Of a stretch of DNA of 64,000 nt, positions 34,286-42,756 are shown in pieces. Made by a program: the position numbers and the translations under genes. Source of the DNA: Anaeromyxobacter dehalogenans 2CP-C (GTDB lineage: Bacteria; Myxococcota; Myxococcia; Myxococcales; Anaeromyxobacteraceae); NCBI RefSeq assembly GCF_000013385.1, contig NC_007760.1:124001-188000 (forward strand), written 5' to 3'. The notes below the pieces were generated by a model. It made no database searches. It saw nothing but the letters and a program-made list of their open reading frames with translations, and was not told the DNA's origin. The number at the start of each line of letters is the position of its first letter. The first letter of the stretch is position 1.

Positions 34286-34293
34286 GGCCCCGC

Positions 34294-35295
34294 ATGCCGG
34301 ATCTCCGCCGCGACCCCATCGTCGGCCGCTGGGTGATCATCGCCACCGAGCGCGCCCGCCGCCCCTCCGACATGCAGCGGGCGGCGCCCGCGCCGCAGGG
34401 CGGGCTGTGCCCGTTCGACCCCGGCAACGAGGGCATGACGCCGCGCGAGGTGTACGTGGCGGGGCGGGCCCCCTCCGCGCCGCCCAACGCGCCGGGCTGG
34501 AAGGTGCGGGTGGTGCCGAACCGCTTCCCGGCGCTCAAGATCGAGGGCGAGCTGGACCGCCAGGCCGAGGGCATCTACGACCGGATGAACGGGATCGGCG
34601 CCCACGAGGTGATCGTCGAGACGCCGGACCACGGCCGGTCCATGGAGGACCTCTCCGCGGCCGAGCTCACCGAGGTGCTGTTCGCGTTCAAGGCGCGCAT
34701 CCTCGACCTGCGCAACGACCTGCGCTTCAAGTACATCCTGCTGTTCAAGAACCACGGCCACCTGGCCGGCGCCTCGCTCGAGCACGCGCACTCGCAGCTC
34801 ATCGCGCTGCCGGTGGTGCCGCGGCAGGTGATCGAGGAGATCGAGGGCGCCCGCCGCCACCACGACCTGAAGGAGCGCTGCATCTTCTGCGACATCGTGG
34901 GGCAGGAGCGGAAGGAGCGCGCGAGGCTGGTGCTCGAGAACGACGAGTTCGTGGTGTTCGCGCCCTGGGCCCCGCGGAGCCCGTTCGAGACCTGGATCAT
35001 GCCGAAGCGCCACCAGTCGAACTACGAGGCCGAGCCCAAGGAGCGGCTGGCGCTGTGCGCGGAGGCGCTGGGCAGCACGCTGCGCCGCCTGGGGGGGGCG
35101 CTCGGCAAGCCCGCCTACAACTTCATGGTCCACTCCAACCCGCTCCGCGACGCGCAGAGCCCGAGCTACCACTGGCACATCGAGGTGATGCCGGCGCTCA
35201 CGCAGGTGGCCGGGTTCGAGTGGGGCTCCGGGTTCCACATCAACCCGGTCCCGCCCGAGGAAGCCGCGGAGTTCCTGCGCAAGATGCCCGGCTAG
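34294..35295 (+). CDS. galT: Galactose-1-phosphate uridylyltransferase-like protein
   Basis: 333 aa. HIT-superfamily nucleotidylyltransferase: LRRDPIVGRWVIIATERARRPSD, LVPNRFPALK-like VRVVPNRFPALKIEG, LFKNHGHLAGASLEHAHSQLIALP with the H-x-H-x-Q active site, a second half starting CIFCDIV, and YNFMVHSNPLRD with YHWHIEVMP. Family members have CPFCPGNE near residue 40 as a zinc or structural site; here it is CPFDPGNE, so one of the two Cys is Asp. It transfers UMP between UDP-glucose and a hexose 1-phosphate. In this glycogen-gene setting an ADP- or UDP-glucose phosphorylase activity is an alternative. Confidence 0.85.
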   Translation: MPDLRRDPIVGRWVIIATERARRPSDMQRAAPAPQGGLCPFDPGNEGMTPREVYVAGRAPSAPPNAPGWKVRVVPNRFPALKIEGELDRQAEGIYDRMNGIGAHEVIVETPDHGRSMEDLSAAELTEVLFAFKARILDLRNDLRFKYILLFKNHGHLAGASLEHAHSQLIALPVVPRQVIEEIEGARRHHDLKERCIFCDIVGQERKERARLVLENDEFVVFAPWAPRSPFETWIMPKRHQSNYEAEPKERLALCAEALGSTLRRLGGALGKPAYNFMVHSNPLRDAQSPSYHWHIEVMPALTQVAGFEWGSGFHINPVPPEEAAEFLRKMPG

Positions 35296-35323
35296 CCGCG
35301 CCGGAAGATCCATACTGAGCTCG

Positions 35324-36751
35324 ATGCAGATCCTGTTCGTCGCCTCGGAGGTTGCCCCCTGGTCGAAGACGGGCGGGCTCGGGGACGTGGCCGGCGCGCT
35401 GCCGCGGGCGCTCGCCGAGCGCGGCAACGAGGTGGTGGTGGTGACGCCGCGCCACGGGTCGATCGACCCGCGCGCGGCCGGGCTCCAGCCGGTCAGGACC
35501 TCGCTCCACGTGCGGGGCGAGCCGGTGGCGCTCTGGGTGAAGCGGGGGCCCGCGCCCGTCTACTTCGTCGAGCACCCGCACCTGTTCGGCAGCCGCCGCG
35601 GCCTGTACGGCGACGGCGGGCGCGACCACCCCGACAACGCCGAGCGGTTCGCGTTCCTGACCCGCGCGGCGCTGGCCCTGCCCGGCGCGCTGGGGCTGCG
35701 GCCGCGCATCCTGCACCTCAACGACTGGCAGTGCGGCCTCGGGCCCTGGCTCCTCCGCCACGAGCACGCGCGCGATCCGGCGCTCGCCGGCGCCCGGACC
35801 GTGTTCACCATCCACAACCTCGCCTACCAGGGGCTGTTCCCGAAGCAGGTGCTGCCCGCGCTGGGCCTGCCCTGGGAGGTGTTCCGCTGGGAGGCGATGG
35901 AGTTCTTCGACCAGCTCTCGTTCATGAAGGCCGGGCTGGCGTTCGCGGACGCGCTCACCACCGTCTCGCCCACCTACGCGCGCGAGATCCTCACGCCGGA
36001 GGGCGGGGCCAGCCTCGACGCGCTGCTCCGGCACCGCGCCCGCGACCTGCACGGCATCCTGAACGGCATCGACGTGCACGCCTGGGACCCGGCCCGGGAC
36101 CCGCACCTGCCCGCGCACTTCACCCCGGGCGAGCTCGCCGGCAAGGCGGCGTGCAAGGCCGCGCTCCAGCGCGAGGTGGGCCTGCCGGTCCGGCGGGACG
36201 CGCCGCTGGCGGGGCTGGTGACGCGGCTCGCCGAGCAGAAGGGCATCGACCTCGTGGCCGCGGCGCTGCCGGCGCTCCTCGCCCGCGACGTGCAGGTGGT
36301 GCTCCTCGGGAGCGGGGACCCGGCGTACGAGGAGGCGTTCGCGCGGGCCGCGCGCGAGCACCCCGACCGCGTCGCGGCGCGCATCGGGTTCGACGAGGGG
36401 CTGGCGCACCGGATCGAGGCGGGCGCCGACCTGTTCCTCATGCCCTCGCGCTTCGAGCCCTGCGGCCTCAACCAGATGTACTCGCTCCGCTACGGGACCG
36501 TCCCGGTGGTGCGGTCGGTGGGCGGGCTCGCCGACACGGTGGAGGACTTCGACGGGTTCGCCCGCGGCACCGGCTTCCGCTTCGCCGAGTACACGCCGCA
36601 GGCGCTCCTCACCGCCACCCGCCGCGCGCTCGACGTGTTCCGTGACCGGCGCGCCTGGCGCGGGCTGGTGGAGCGCGGCATGGCCGAGGACAACAGCTGG
36701 GAGCGCAGCGCGGCGAGGTACGAGGCGCTCTACCGCACGCTCGCGCCCTGA
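35324..36751 (+). CDS. glgA: Glycogen synthase (ADP-glucose type, GT5)
   Basis: 475 aa, normal for bacterial GlgA. MQILFVASEVAPWSKTGGLGDVAGALPRAL carries KTGGL, which binds the nucleotide sugar; HLNDWQCGLGPWLLR, TIHNLAYQGLF and FMPSRFEPCGLNQMYSLRYGTVPVVRSVGGLADTV (catalytic Glu and phosphate-binding residues) are all present. It adds glucose from ADP-glucose to growing alpha-1,4 chains. CATACT ends 7 nt before the ATG and may be its own promoter box. It ends a cluster with GH57 and galT-like genes; no glgC or glgB is in the window. Confidence 0.97.
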   Translation: MQILFVASEVAPWSKTGGLGDVAGALPRALAERGNEVVVVTPRHGSIDPRAAGLQPVRTSLHVRGEPVALWVKRGPAPVYFVEHPHLFGSRRGLYGDGGRDHPDNAERFAFLTRAALALPGALGLRPRILHLNDWQCGLGPWLLRHEHARDPALAGARTVFTIHNLAYQGLFPKQVLPALGLPWEVFRWEAMEFFDQLSFMKAGLAFADALTTVSPTYAREILTPEGGASLDALLRHRARDLHGILNGIDVHAWDPARDPHLPAHFTPGELAGKAACKAALQREVGLPVRRDAPLAGLVTRLAEQKGIDLVAAALPALLARDVQVVLLGSGDPAYEEAFARAAREHPDRVAARIGFDEGLAHRIEAGADLFLMPSRFEPCGLNQMYSLRYGTVPVVRSVGGLADTVEDFDGFARGTGFRFAEYTPQALLTATRRALDVFRDRRAWRGLVERGMAEDNSWERSAARYEALYRTLAP

Positions 36752-36801
36752 CCGGTCGCCCGCGCCTTCCCGGCGCCGCCGGCGGTGCGCAGGGTGCGGT
36801 C

Positions 36802-37143
36802 ATGGCCACCGCACCCCACGACGACCCGGAGCCGACCGCCCGGCCCACCGAGCAGATCCCGCGCGAGCGGCTGGAGGACGACGACGAGCGGCTCGTGCCC
36901 TCGGCGAACGTGGGCGGCGCGGCCCCCACGCCGCTCGGCGCCGACTCGGGGGGCGACCTGCCCGGCCCGGAGGACGACCTCGCGAGCATGTCCGAGCCGG
37001 AGCCGCCCGAGCCGCCGGAGGTGGGGGCGGTGCACGTCCGCCGCGCCGCCGCCGGCGAGGAGGGCGAGGAGGCCGAGGAAGGCGAGGCCGGCGAGGAAGA
37101 GGAGGGCCGGCCCCGGCCCGGCGCGCCGCGGACGCGGCACTGA
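36802..37143 (+). CDS. Acidic low-complexity protein of unknown function
   Basis: 113 aa. Very rich in Glu, Asp, Pro, Ala and Gly (PEPPEPPEV, GEEGEEAEEGEAGEEEEG), with no hydrophobic core, so it is probably disordered. There is no signal peptide. It begins about 50 nt after glgA and is convergent with the TPR/zincin gene. Codon third positions are G/C as in real genes here, and the frame has no better rival on either strand, but nothing else proves it is expressed. Function unknown. Confidence 0.5.
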   Translation: MATAPHDDPEPTARPTEQIPRERLEDDDERLVPSANVGGAAPTPLGADSGGDLPGPEDDLASMSEPEPPEPPEVGAVHVRRAAAGEEGEEAEEGEAGEEEEGRPRPGAPRTRH

Positions 37144-37161
37144 GCTGCCCGGCCCGGGCGG

Positions 37162-38403
37162 CTACTCGAGGCCGCGGTCGCGCAGCTCGTCGTCCGACTC
37201 GCCGTGCAGGTGCCCGAGCTCGTGCAGGAGCGTCACGCGCACCTGCTCGGTGAGCTCGGCCCGGTCGCGGGCGAAGCGGAGCAGGTTCTTGCGGTAGAAC
37301 ACGATGCTCCGGCAGCGGGGCCCGTCGGCCTCGGTGCAGGCCTCGTCCGCGGGCGGGCCGCGGTAGAGCCCGAGGATCGACGGCGAGAGCGGCGGCTCGA
37401 CCGCGGTGAGGTCCTCGGTGTCGGGCAGGTCCTGGATCTCCACCGGCGCGAGCTTCAGCGCCTCGCGCTCGGCCGCGGGGAGCGCCGCCACCGCGGCCTC
37501 CACCTCGGCCCGGAACGCGCCCGCGTCCACGGCCAGCTCGTCCTTGAAGTCGTCCGGCGCGAGCGACCGGGCCCGCGCCAGGAGCGCCGCCGCGCGCCGG
37601 CCCTCCCCGGTGCGCTCGGCGACCAGCCCGAGCTGGTGGATGGCCCACGGGTCGTCGGGCGCGATCGCGAGCGCCCGCTCGAACGCGCGCCGCGCGTCGC
37701 CGAAGCGGCACAGCTCGAACAGCGCCACCCCGCGCTCGTAGAGCGCGTCCGGGTCCTTCGGCCGGACCGCGAGCGCGCGCTCGAGGTGGGCGAGCGCCAG
37801 GTGGCTGCGGCCGAGGTCGTTCTCGGCCATCCCGGCCACCAGCTCGAGCCGGGCCGCGAGGTCCTTGTCCTTGCGCGGCGGACGGGTGGCGCTGCGCACG
37901 CCGCGCACCGCGTACTCGAGGCCGGCCTCCAGCGCGTCGCGGGCGGAGCCCAGCCGGCGGACGTGCAGCTCGGCCGCGCCGAGCAGCGCCTCGGGCTCGT
38001 CCGGATCCACCGCCAGCGCGCGGGCGAAGGCGAGCCGCGCCTCGTCGAGCCGGTCGAGCGCGGCGAGCGCCGCCCCGCGCGCGGTGAGCGCCGGCACCAT
38101 CCGCGGCGAGAGCCGCAGCGCCTCGTCGGCGCAGGCCAGCGCGCGCTCGCGGGCGCCCGCGTCCAGCGCCGCGACCGCCTCCTCGGCGAGCGCGCTCGGC
38201 GCCGCGAACGGCTCGCCCGGCAGGCACGCCTCCGGGCGGACCCGGGCCCCGCGGGCGGGCGGCGGGACGTAGCGGGCGGGCGTGATCGTCCCGCGCGCGA
38301 CGTGGTTCGCCGGCGGCGCCGCCGGGGCGGGCGCGGGAGCGGTGGACGGGGTGCAGGCCGCAGCGAGCAGGAGGACCGCCGCACGGCGGAGCGGCAGAGA
38401 CAT
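37162..38403 (-). CDS. TPR lipoprotein ending in a zincin-1-type metallopeptidase domain
   Basis: 413 aa. Signal peptide with lipobox LAAAC. Residues about 65-300 are TPR-like helical pairs (ALACADEALRLSPRMVPALTARGAALAALDRLDEARLAFARALAVDP and further copies). The C-terminal roughly 110 residues match the PF06262-type zincin fold: SILGLYRGPP, IVFYRKNLLRFARDRAELTEQVRVTLLHELGHLHGESDDEL, with His394, Glu395 and His398 forming HExxH. In most bacteria that domain is a small separate cytoplasmic protein; here it is fused to a TPR lipoprotein and so is probably envelope-located. Substrate unknown. Confidence 0.88.
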   Translation of the reverse strand: MSLPLRRAAVLLLAAACTPSTAPAPAPAAPPANHVARGTITPARYVPPPARGARVRPEACLPGEPFAAPSALAEEAVAALDAGARERALACADEALRLSPRMVPALTARGAALAALDRLDEARLAFARALAVDPDEPEALLGAAELHVRRLGSARDALEAGLEYAVRGVRSATRPPRKDKDLAARLELVAGMAENDLGRSHLALAHLERALAVRPKDPDALYERGVALFELCRFGDARRAFERALAIAPDDPWAIHQLGLVAERTGEGRRAAALLARARSLAPDDFKDELAVDAGAFRAEVEAAVAALPAAEREALKLAPVEIQDLPDTEDLTAVEPPLSPSILGLYRGPPADEACTEADGPRCRSIVFYRKNLLRFARDRAELTEQVRVTLLHELGHLHGESDDELRDRGLE

Positions 38404-38568
38404 CGGCGCGAGCTTGCCACAGCCCTCGGGGGCGCGCCAGCCGGGGTCCCCCGGCCCGCGAGCGCCCGCGCCGCCAGCCGTGGGGCCCAGGGCGCAGGCG
38501 CCCGCCCGCCGGGCGCGCGCGGACCCCGCCGTCCCCCGCGTCCGGGGGGACGGGGGCGGGCCGGGAGG

Positions 38569-39489
38569 TCAGCGCGGGAGCGGGGCCAGCGCCGCCTCGC
38601 ACCGGTCGGCGAGCGCGCCCAGGAACGCGAGCAGCTCCGGCGGGTGCACGGGGTCGGAGGCCCTCAGGTCCACGCGGGCGATCCGGTCGAGCTCGAACGT
38701 GGCGAGGTCGAGGTCGGTGGAGGTCCCGAGCTCGAGGAACCAGGCCACCGGGAGCACCTCCAGGTCGCGCAGCTTGGTCCAGATCCAGCGCAGGTTCGGG
38801 TCGTTGAACCCGTAGCCGACGAGCAGCAGCTCGCGGCCGACCGCGTCGGAGCAGAAGCGCAGGTCGATGGCGTGCGCGGCCAGGCTGGCGCGCCGCTGGA
38901 AGTCGGTCTCGCTCACCACCAGCGTGGCGGGGCGGTCGAGCGTGCCGTGCAGCTTGTAGACGGGGAAGCGCGAGACGAAGCGGCCGCCGGCGGGGTCGAG
39001 GCGCCAGCGCTGCAGGTCGTCCGGCGCCGCCACCACCTGGCAGGCGCGGCCCGCCCAGGCGAACGTCCGCTCCAGCAGGTCGTCGAAGTTGGTGGTGTAG
39101 AGCGCGGGCACGAACCCGGCCAGCCGGACCAGGAGCCGGTGCAGCGGCAGGCCCGCGGGGTCGATGCCGGAGGTGTCGAACAGCGCCGCGAGCCGCTCCA
39201 CCAGCCGCGCCTCGCCGCAGAGGGCGCGGTGGGCCTCGGGGACGCGGAGCAGCGTCTCCAGCGCCACCGGGTCGTCCGGCCCGGGCGGCGAGAAGCGCGC
39301 CGGCGCGTCCGGGAGCCGCTCGCGGAGCACCGGCACGAGGTCGCGCGCCAGCGCCGCCACCGCCTCGCGCCACGACGGCAGCCCGGCCCAGCGCGAGGCG
39401 CCCGCGCCCACCAGCAGGAGGAGCTGGCCCCGCGCGAGCCGGTCGAAGAGGTGGTCCTGCACCTCCCGGATGTCCGGCGCGCCGCGCAT
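38569..39489 (-). CDS. SIR2-like domain protein
   Basis: 306 aa. A SIR2-type NAD-binding fold: LLLLVGAGASRWAGLPSW (GAGAS, 28-32), ALYTTNFDDLLERTF (TTNFDD, 132-137), YKLHGTLDRP (KLHG, with His181 in the catalytic position) and LLLVGYGFNDPNLRWIW. This is the SIR2_2 class rather than protein deacetylases: there is no zinc CxxC. Such domains occur in antiphage NADases (ThsA, DSR, SIR2-APAZ), but here the gene stands alone with no obvious partner, so a defence role is only possible. TPR/zincin lies downstream at 165 nt and an FAD oxidase upstream at 58 nt. Confidence 0.85.
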   Translation of the reverse strand: MRGAPDIREVQDHLFDRLARGQLLLLVGAGASRWAGLPSWREAVAALARDLVPVLRERLPDAPARFSPPGPDDPVALETLLRVPEAHRALCGEARLVERLAALFDTSGIDPAGLPLHRLLVRLAGFVPALYTTNFDDLLERTFAWAGRACQVVAAPDDLQRWRLDPAGGRFVSRFPVYKLHGTLDRPATLVVSETDFQRRASLAAHAIDLRFCSDAVGRELLLVGYGFNDPNLRWIWTKLRDLEVLPVAWFLELGTSTDLDLATFELDRIARVDLRASDPVHPPELLAFLGALADRCEAALAPLPR

Positions 39490-39547
39490 GGGCCCGGTGG
39501 AAACCTGCGGCCCGGGGCGGCGCCGGGCAAGGCGGGCGGGCCCGCGC

Positions 39548-40678
39548 CTACTTCCGGCCCGCCGCCTGCGGGCGCCCGGCCCCGAGGCGCGCCGGCGAGA
39601 ACGGCGCCAGGTCCACCGGCGGCGGCGTCCCCAGCACCGCCGCGGCCACCGCGTCGGCGGTGATGGGCGCGAGCAGGATGCCGTTCCGCGTGTGGCCGGT
39701 GGCGTAGTGGAGCCCCGGCACCGTGCCCGCGCCGAGGATGGGCGAGCCGTCCGGGCTGGCGGGGCGGAAGTTGGACCAGGTCTCGACGACCGGCGCGCCC
39801 GCCAGCGCGGGCGCGATCTCGAGCGCGATGTCGAGGACGCGCCGCAGCCCGCCCGCGGTCACCGCCTTCTCGTGCCCGACCTCCTCCATGGTGGAGCCGC
39901 ACAGGATCCGCCCGTCGGCGCGCGGCACCACGTAGCCGTTCGCGGAGAACACCACGCGCGAGAGGAGCGGCGGCCGGGTGTCGAGGAGCGCGATCTGGCC
40001 GCGCACCGGGCGCACCGCGCCGGGCGGCAGCCCGTTCCCCTCCACCTGCATGCTCCAGCTCCCCGCCGCGAGCACCACCGCGTCCGCCTCGATGCGCCCG
40101 GCGGCGTGGTCCACGCCCACCGCGCGCCCGCCCTCGTGGACGATCCGCTCCACCTTGCCGGTGACGAAGCGGGCCCCGGCGCGCGCCGCCGCGACGTACA
40201 CGGCCCGGCCCAGCAGCCGCGGGTCCACCGAGGCCTCGTCGGCGAAGTACAGCGCGCCGCGCGCCTCGGGCGAGACGCCCGGCTCGAGCCGGCGCACCTC
40301 GGCGTCGTCGAGCACCTCCACCGGCAGCCCGGCCTTGTGGAGCTTCTCGGCGCGGCCGGCGAGGAGCCGGGCCTCCGGGTCGTCCACCGCGATCTCGAGC
40401 GTCCCGCCGCCGCGGAGGCCGACCCACATGCCGCTCGCGGCCTCGACCTCGCGCGCGAACGCCGGGTAGCGCGCCAGCGAGGCGGCGCAGAGCGCGTAGA
40501 ACGGGCCGGGCTCGAGCGCCTCGACGCCGGGGGAGAGGATGCCGCCGGCCGCGTAGGAGGCCTCTGCGCCCGGCACCGCGCGCTCCAGCACCACCACCTG
40601 CTTGCCGGCCTGCGCCAGGCGCAGCGCCACCGAGGCGCCCTGCAGCCCGGCGCCGACCACCACCACGTCCGTCTTCAT
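39548..40678 (-). CDS. thiO: FAD-dependent glycine/D-amino-acid oxidase (ThiO-like)
   Basis: 376 aa. An N-terminal Rossmann dinucleotide motif (DVVVVGAGLQGASVALRLAQAGKQVVVLE) is followed by ASYAAGGILSPGVEA, a middle substrate domain, and a C-terminal WSNFRPASPDGSPILGAGTVPGLHYATGHTRNGILLAPITADAVA, all as in the DAO/ThiO family. ThiO oxidises glycine to iminoglycine for the thiazole of thiamine. No other thiamine gene and no TPP riboswitch is present here, so the assignment within the family is moderate; a D-amino-acid or sarcosine oxidase role is possible. Confidence 0.85.
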   Translation of the reverse strand: MKTDVVVVGAGLQGASVALRLAQAGKQVVVLERAVPGAEASYAAGGILSPGVEALEPGPFYALCAASLARYPAFAREVEAASGMWVGLRGGGTLEIAVDDPEARLLAGRAEKLHKAGLPVEVLDDAEVRRLEPGVSPEARGALYFADEASVDPRLLGRAVYVAAARAGARFVTGKVERIVHEGGRAVGVDHAAGRIEADAVVLAAGSWSMQVEGNGLPPGAVRPVRGQIALLDTRPPLLSRVVFSANGYVVPRADGRILCGSTMEEVGHEKAVTAGGLRRVLDIALEIAPALAGAPVVETWSNFRPASPDGSPILGAGTVPGLHYATGHTRNGILLAPITADAVAAAVLGTPPPVDLAPFSPARLGAGRPQAAGRK

Positions 40679-40686
40679 GGTGCGCG

Positions 40687-40692
40687 AGCCTA
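40687..40692 (-). promoter_or_regulatory. -10 box TAGGCT before the ThiO-like gene
   Basis: On the minus strand GTAGGCTCG, ending 8 nt before the ATG at 40678; no ribosome site. Confidence 0.4.
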
Positions 40693-40748
40693 CGCCCGCC
40701 CCGGCGCGCCGGAAAGGCTCGCGTGCGCCGCGGCGAGGGGCCGATCGC

Positions 40749-41375
40749 TCAGCCCCGGGGGCCGCCGGCGCGCGGGGCGAGCCCGTTCGCCAGCACGTGC
40801 AGCACGTGGGCGCGCCAGGCCTCGGGGGCGAGCTGCTGCCCGACCATCGGCAGCATCGCCTCCCGCGAGGACGCCACCAGCGCGGCGAGGCCGCCCACCG
40901 TCACGACGGCCAGCACCGGATCGACGCCGCCGTCGGTGCCCTCGGCGATCACCGCCGCCGCCCGCCGGAGCGGGTCGAGCAGCGCCGGCTCGGCGGTGGT
41001 GAGCTGGGACAGGTACGGGGCGCCGTCCAGGTACTCGCGCACCAGGATCTGCGCGCCCATCGCGTCGTGCATCATGGCGTCGAGGTAGGCGGCGATGACC
41101 GCCTCCGGGCCGCCCGAGCCGTTCTCGACGAAGCGCGACAGCTCGTTCGCCGCCGACAGCCAGACCGCGCGCAGGATGTCGAGGTAGAGGGCGCGCTTCG
41201 AGGCCCAGTGGCGGTAGATGAGCGCCACGTTGCAGGACGCACCCCGTGCGATCCCCTGCACGCGGGCACCGTGGTACCCCCGCTTCGAGAACTCGGCCCT
41301 GGCCGCGTCCCAGATCCGTTCCGCGATCCCGGCCCGCGGAGGACCGATACGGCGGGTAGCCACCGATCCGTCCAT
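40749..41375 (-). CDS. TetR family transcriptional regulator
   Basis: 208 aa. The helix-turn-helix region is AERIWDAARAEFSKRGYHGARVQGIARGASCNVALIYRHWASKRALYLDIL (about 18-70), a standard TetR DNA-binding domain with the Y-x-H-W/F-x-x-K recognition helix. The C-terminal ligand domain is Ala/Leu-rich and not assignable to a ligand. It is divergent from dinB, and a perfect 22-bp palindrome lies 20 nt upstream of its start, so self-repression is likely and control of dinB possible. Confidence 0.93.
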   Translation of the reverse strand: MDGSVATRRIGPPRAGIAERIWDAARAEFSKRGYHGARVQGIARGASCNVALIYRHWASKRALYLDILRAVWLSAANELSRFVENGSGGPEAVIAAYLDAMMHDAMGAQILVREYLDGAPYLSQLTTAEPALLDPLRRAAAVIAEGTDGGVDPVLAVVTVGGLAALVASSREAMLPMVGQQLAPEAWRAHVLHVLANGLAPRAGGPRG

Positions 41376-41395
41376 GCAAGCCGCTACTTACCGGG

Positions 41396-41417
41396 CCACT
41401 TGATCAGGATCAAGTGG
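41396..41417. promoter_or_regulatory. Perfect palindromic operator between tetR and dinB
   Basis: CCACTTGATC, two-base centre AG, then GATCAAGTGG: an uninterrupted inverted repeat in the 79-nt divergent gap. Size and symmetry fit a TetR dimer (or pair of dimers) site. It lies 20 nt from the tetR start and 37 nt from the likely dinB start. TTGATC within it may also serve as a -35 for dinB. Confidence 0.75.
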
Positions 41418-41454
41418 CGCGGCGTCCCCGTTGGGCACGGCAGGGGGTTGTCCT

Positions 41455-42711
41455 ATGTACAGGAGGCCGATGACCCCGGGACCCCGCACCATCCTCCACC
41501 TCGACCTCGACGCGTTCTACGCGTCGGTGGAGCAGCTCGACCACCCCGAGCTGCGCGGCCGCCCCGTGATCGTGGGGGGGACCGGCAACCGGGGGGTGGT
41601 GTGCGCGGCCAGCTACGAGGCCCGGAGGTTCGGCGTCCGCTCGGCGCTGCCCACCGCCAGGGCCCGGCGGCTCTGCCCGGACGGCGTGTTCCTCCCGCCC
41701 CGCTTCGGGCGCTACTCGGAGCTGTCGCGGCGGGTGTTCGACGTCTACCGGCGCTACACGCCGCTCGTGGAGCCGCTCTCGCTCGACGAGGCGTTCCTCG
41801 ACGTCACCGCCAGCCGGGCGCTGCACGGCGGGGGGCCGGACATCGCGCGGGCCATCAAGGCGGCGGTGCGGGGCGAGTGCGGGCTCGCGGTCTCGGCCGG
41901 CGTGGCGGACGTGAAGATGGCGGCGAAGATCGCCACCGACCTCGGCAAGCCGGACGGGCTGGTGGTGGTGCCGCCGGGCGGGGTGGCGGCGTTCCTGGCG
42001 CCCTTGCCGGTGGGCCGGCTGTGGGGCGTGGGCGAGGTGACCGAGGCCGCGCTGCGCCGCATCGGCGTCGCCACCATCGGCGACCTCGCCCGCATGCCCG
42101 AGTCGGCGCTCGCCGCCGCGCTCGGGCCCACGCACGCGCGCGGCCTGCGCGCGCTCGCGTGCGGTGAGGACCCGCGCGAGGTGGTGCCGGACGAGGAGGC
42201 GAAGTCGGTCGGCGCCGAGGACACGTTCGACCAGGACCTGCTCGGCCGGCCGGCGCTCGAGCGCGAGCTGCTCGCGCAGGCGGGCACGGTGGCGCGGCGG
42301 CTGCGCGCGGCGGGGCTGGCCGGCCACGTCGTGACGCTCAAGGTGAAGTACGCCGACTTCACGCTGGTGACGCGCCGGGTGACGCTCGAGCGGGCCACCG
42401 ACGACGACCGCGCCATCTTCGACGCGGCGTGCGCCCAGCTCGCGCGGGTGGACCTGCGCCGACCGGTGCGCCTCACCGGCATCTCGGTCTCCGGCTTCGC
42501 GGGCGACGAGGAGCGCGGGCAGCTCGGGCTGTTCGGCGGCGCGCCCGCTCCCCCGCCGCCCGAGGCGTCGCGCCGCAAGGCGCTCAACGCCGCGCTCGAC
42601 GCCTTGGCGGGCCGCTTCGGCGAGGGCGCGGTGACGCGGGCCGACCTGGCCGGCCGGCCGCCCCGCCGGCGCCACGGCGATCCCGAGGACGGCGGCGACC
42701 CGGAGGGCTGA
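41455..42711 (+). CDS. dinB: DNA polymerase IV (Y-family)
   Basis: 418 aa from ATG 41455, with AGGGGG 7 nt upstream; ATG 41470 (MTPGPRTILHLDLDAF), which has AGGAGG only 3 nt upstream, is the alternative. Catalytic motifs are HLDLDAFYASVEQ (metal Asp and steric Tyr), SLDEAFLDVT (Asp-Glu pair), and the helix-hairpin-helix/thumb LWGVGEVTEAALRRIGVATIGDLAR. A little-finger domain follows. It synthesises DNA past lesions. No beta-clamp-like QLxLF tail, although LGLFGG at about 350-355 resembles one. It sits beside a TetR gene and operator rather than a recognisable LexA box. Confidence 0.95.
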   Translation: MYRRPMTPGPRTILHLDLDAFYASVEQLDHPELRGRPVIVGGTGNRGVVCAASYEARRFGVRSALPTARARRLCPDGVFLPPRFGRYSELSRRVFDVYRRYTPLVEPLSLDEAFLDVTASRALHGGGPDIARAIKAAVRGECGLAVSAGVADVKMAAKIATDLGKPDGLVVVPPGGVAAFLAPLPVGRLWGVGEVTEAALRRIGVATIGDLARMPESALAAALGPTHARGLRALACGEDPREVVPDEEAKSVGAEDTFDQDLLGRPALERELLAQAGTVARRLRAAGLAGHVVTLKVKYADFTLVTRRVTLERATDDDRAIFDAACAQLARVDLRRPVRLTGISVSGFAGDEERGQLGLFGGAPAPPPPEASRRKALNAALDALAGRFGEGAVTRADLAGRPPRRRHGDPEDGGDPEG

Positions 42712-42756
42712 GGGCCCGGTTTGCCCCGCGCCGCGGGGCGCCGCAGGTTGACGGGC

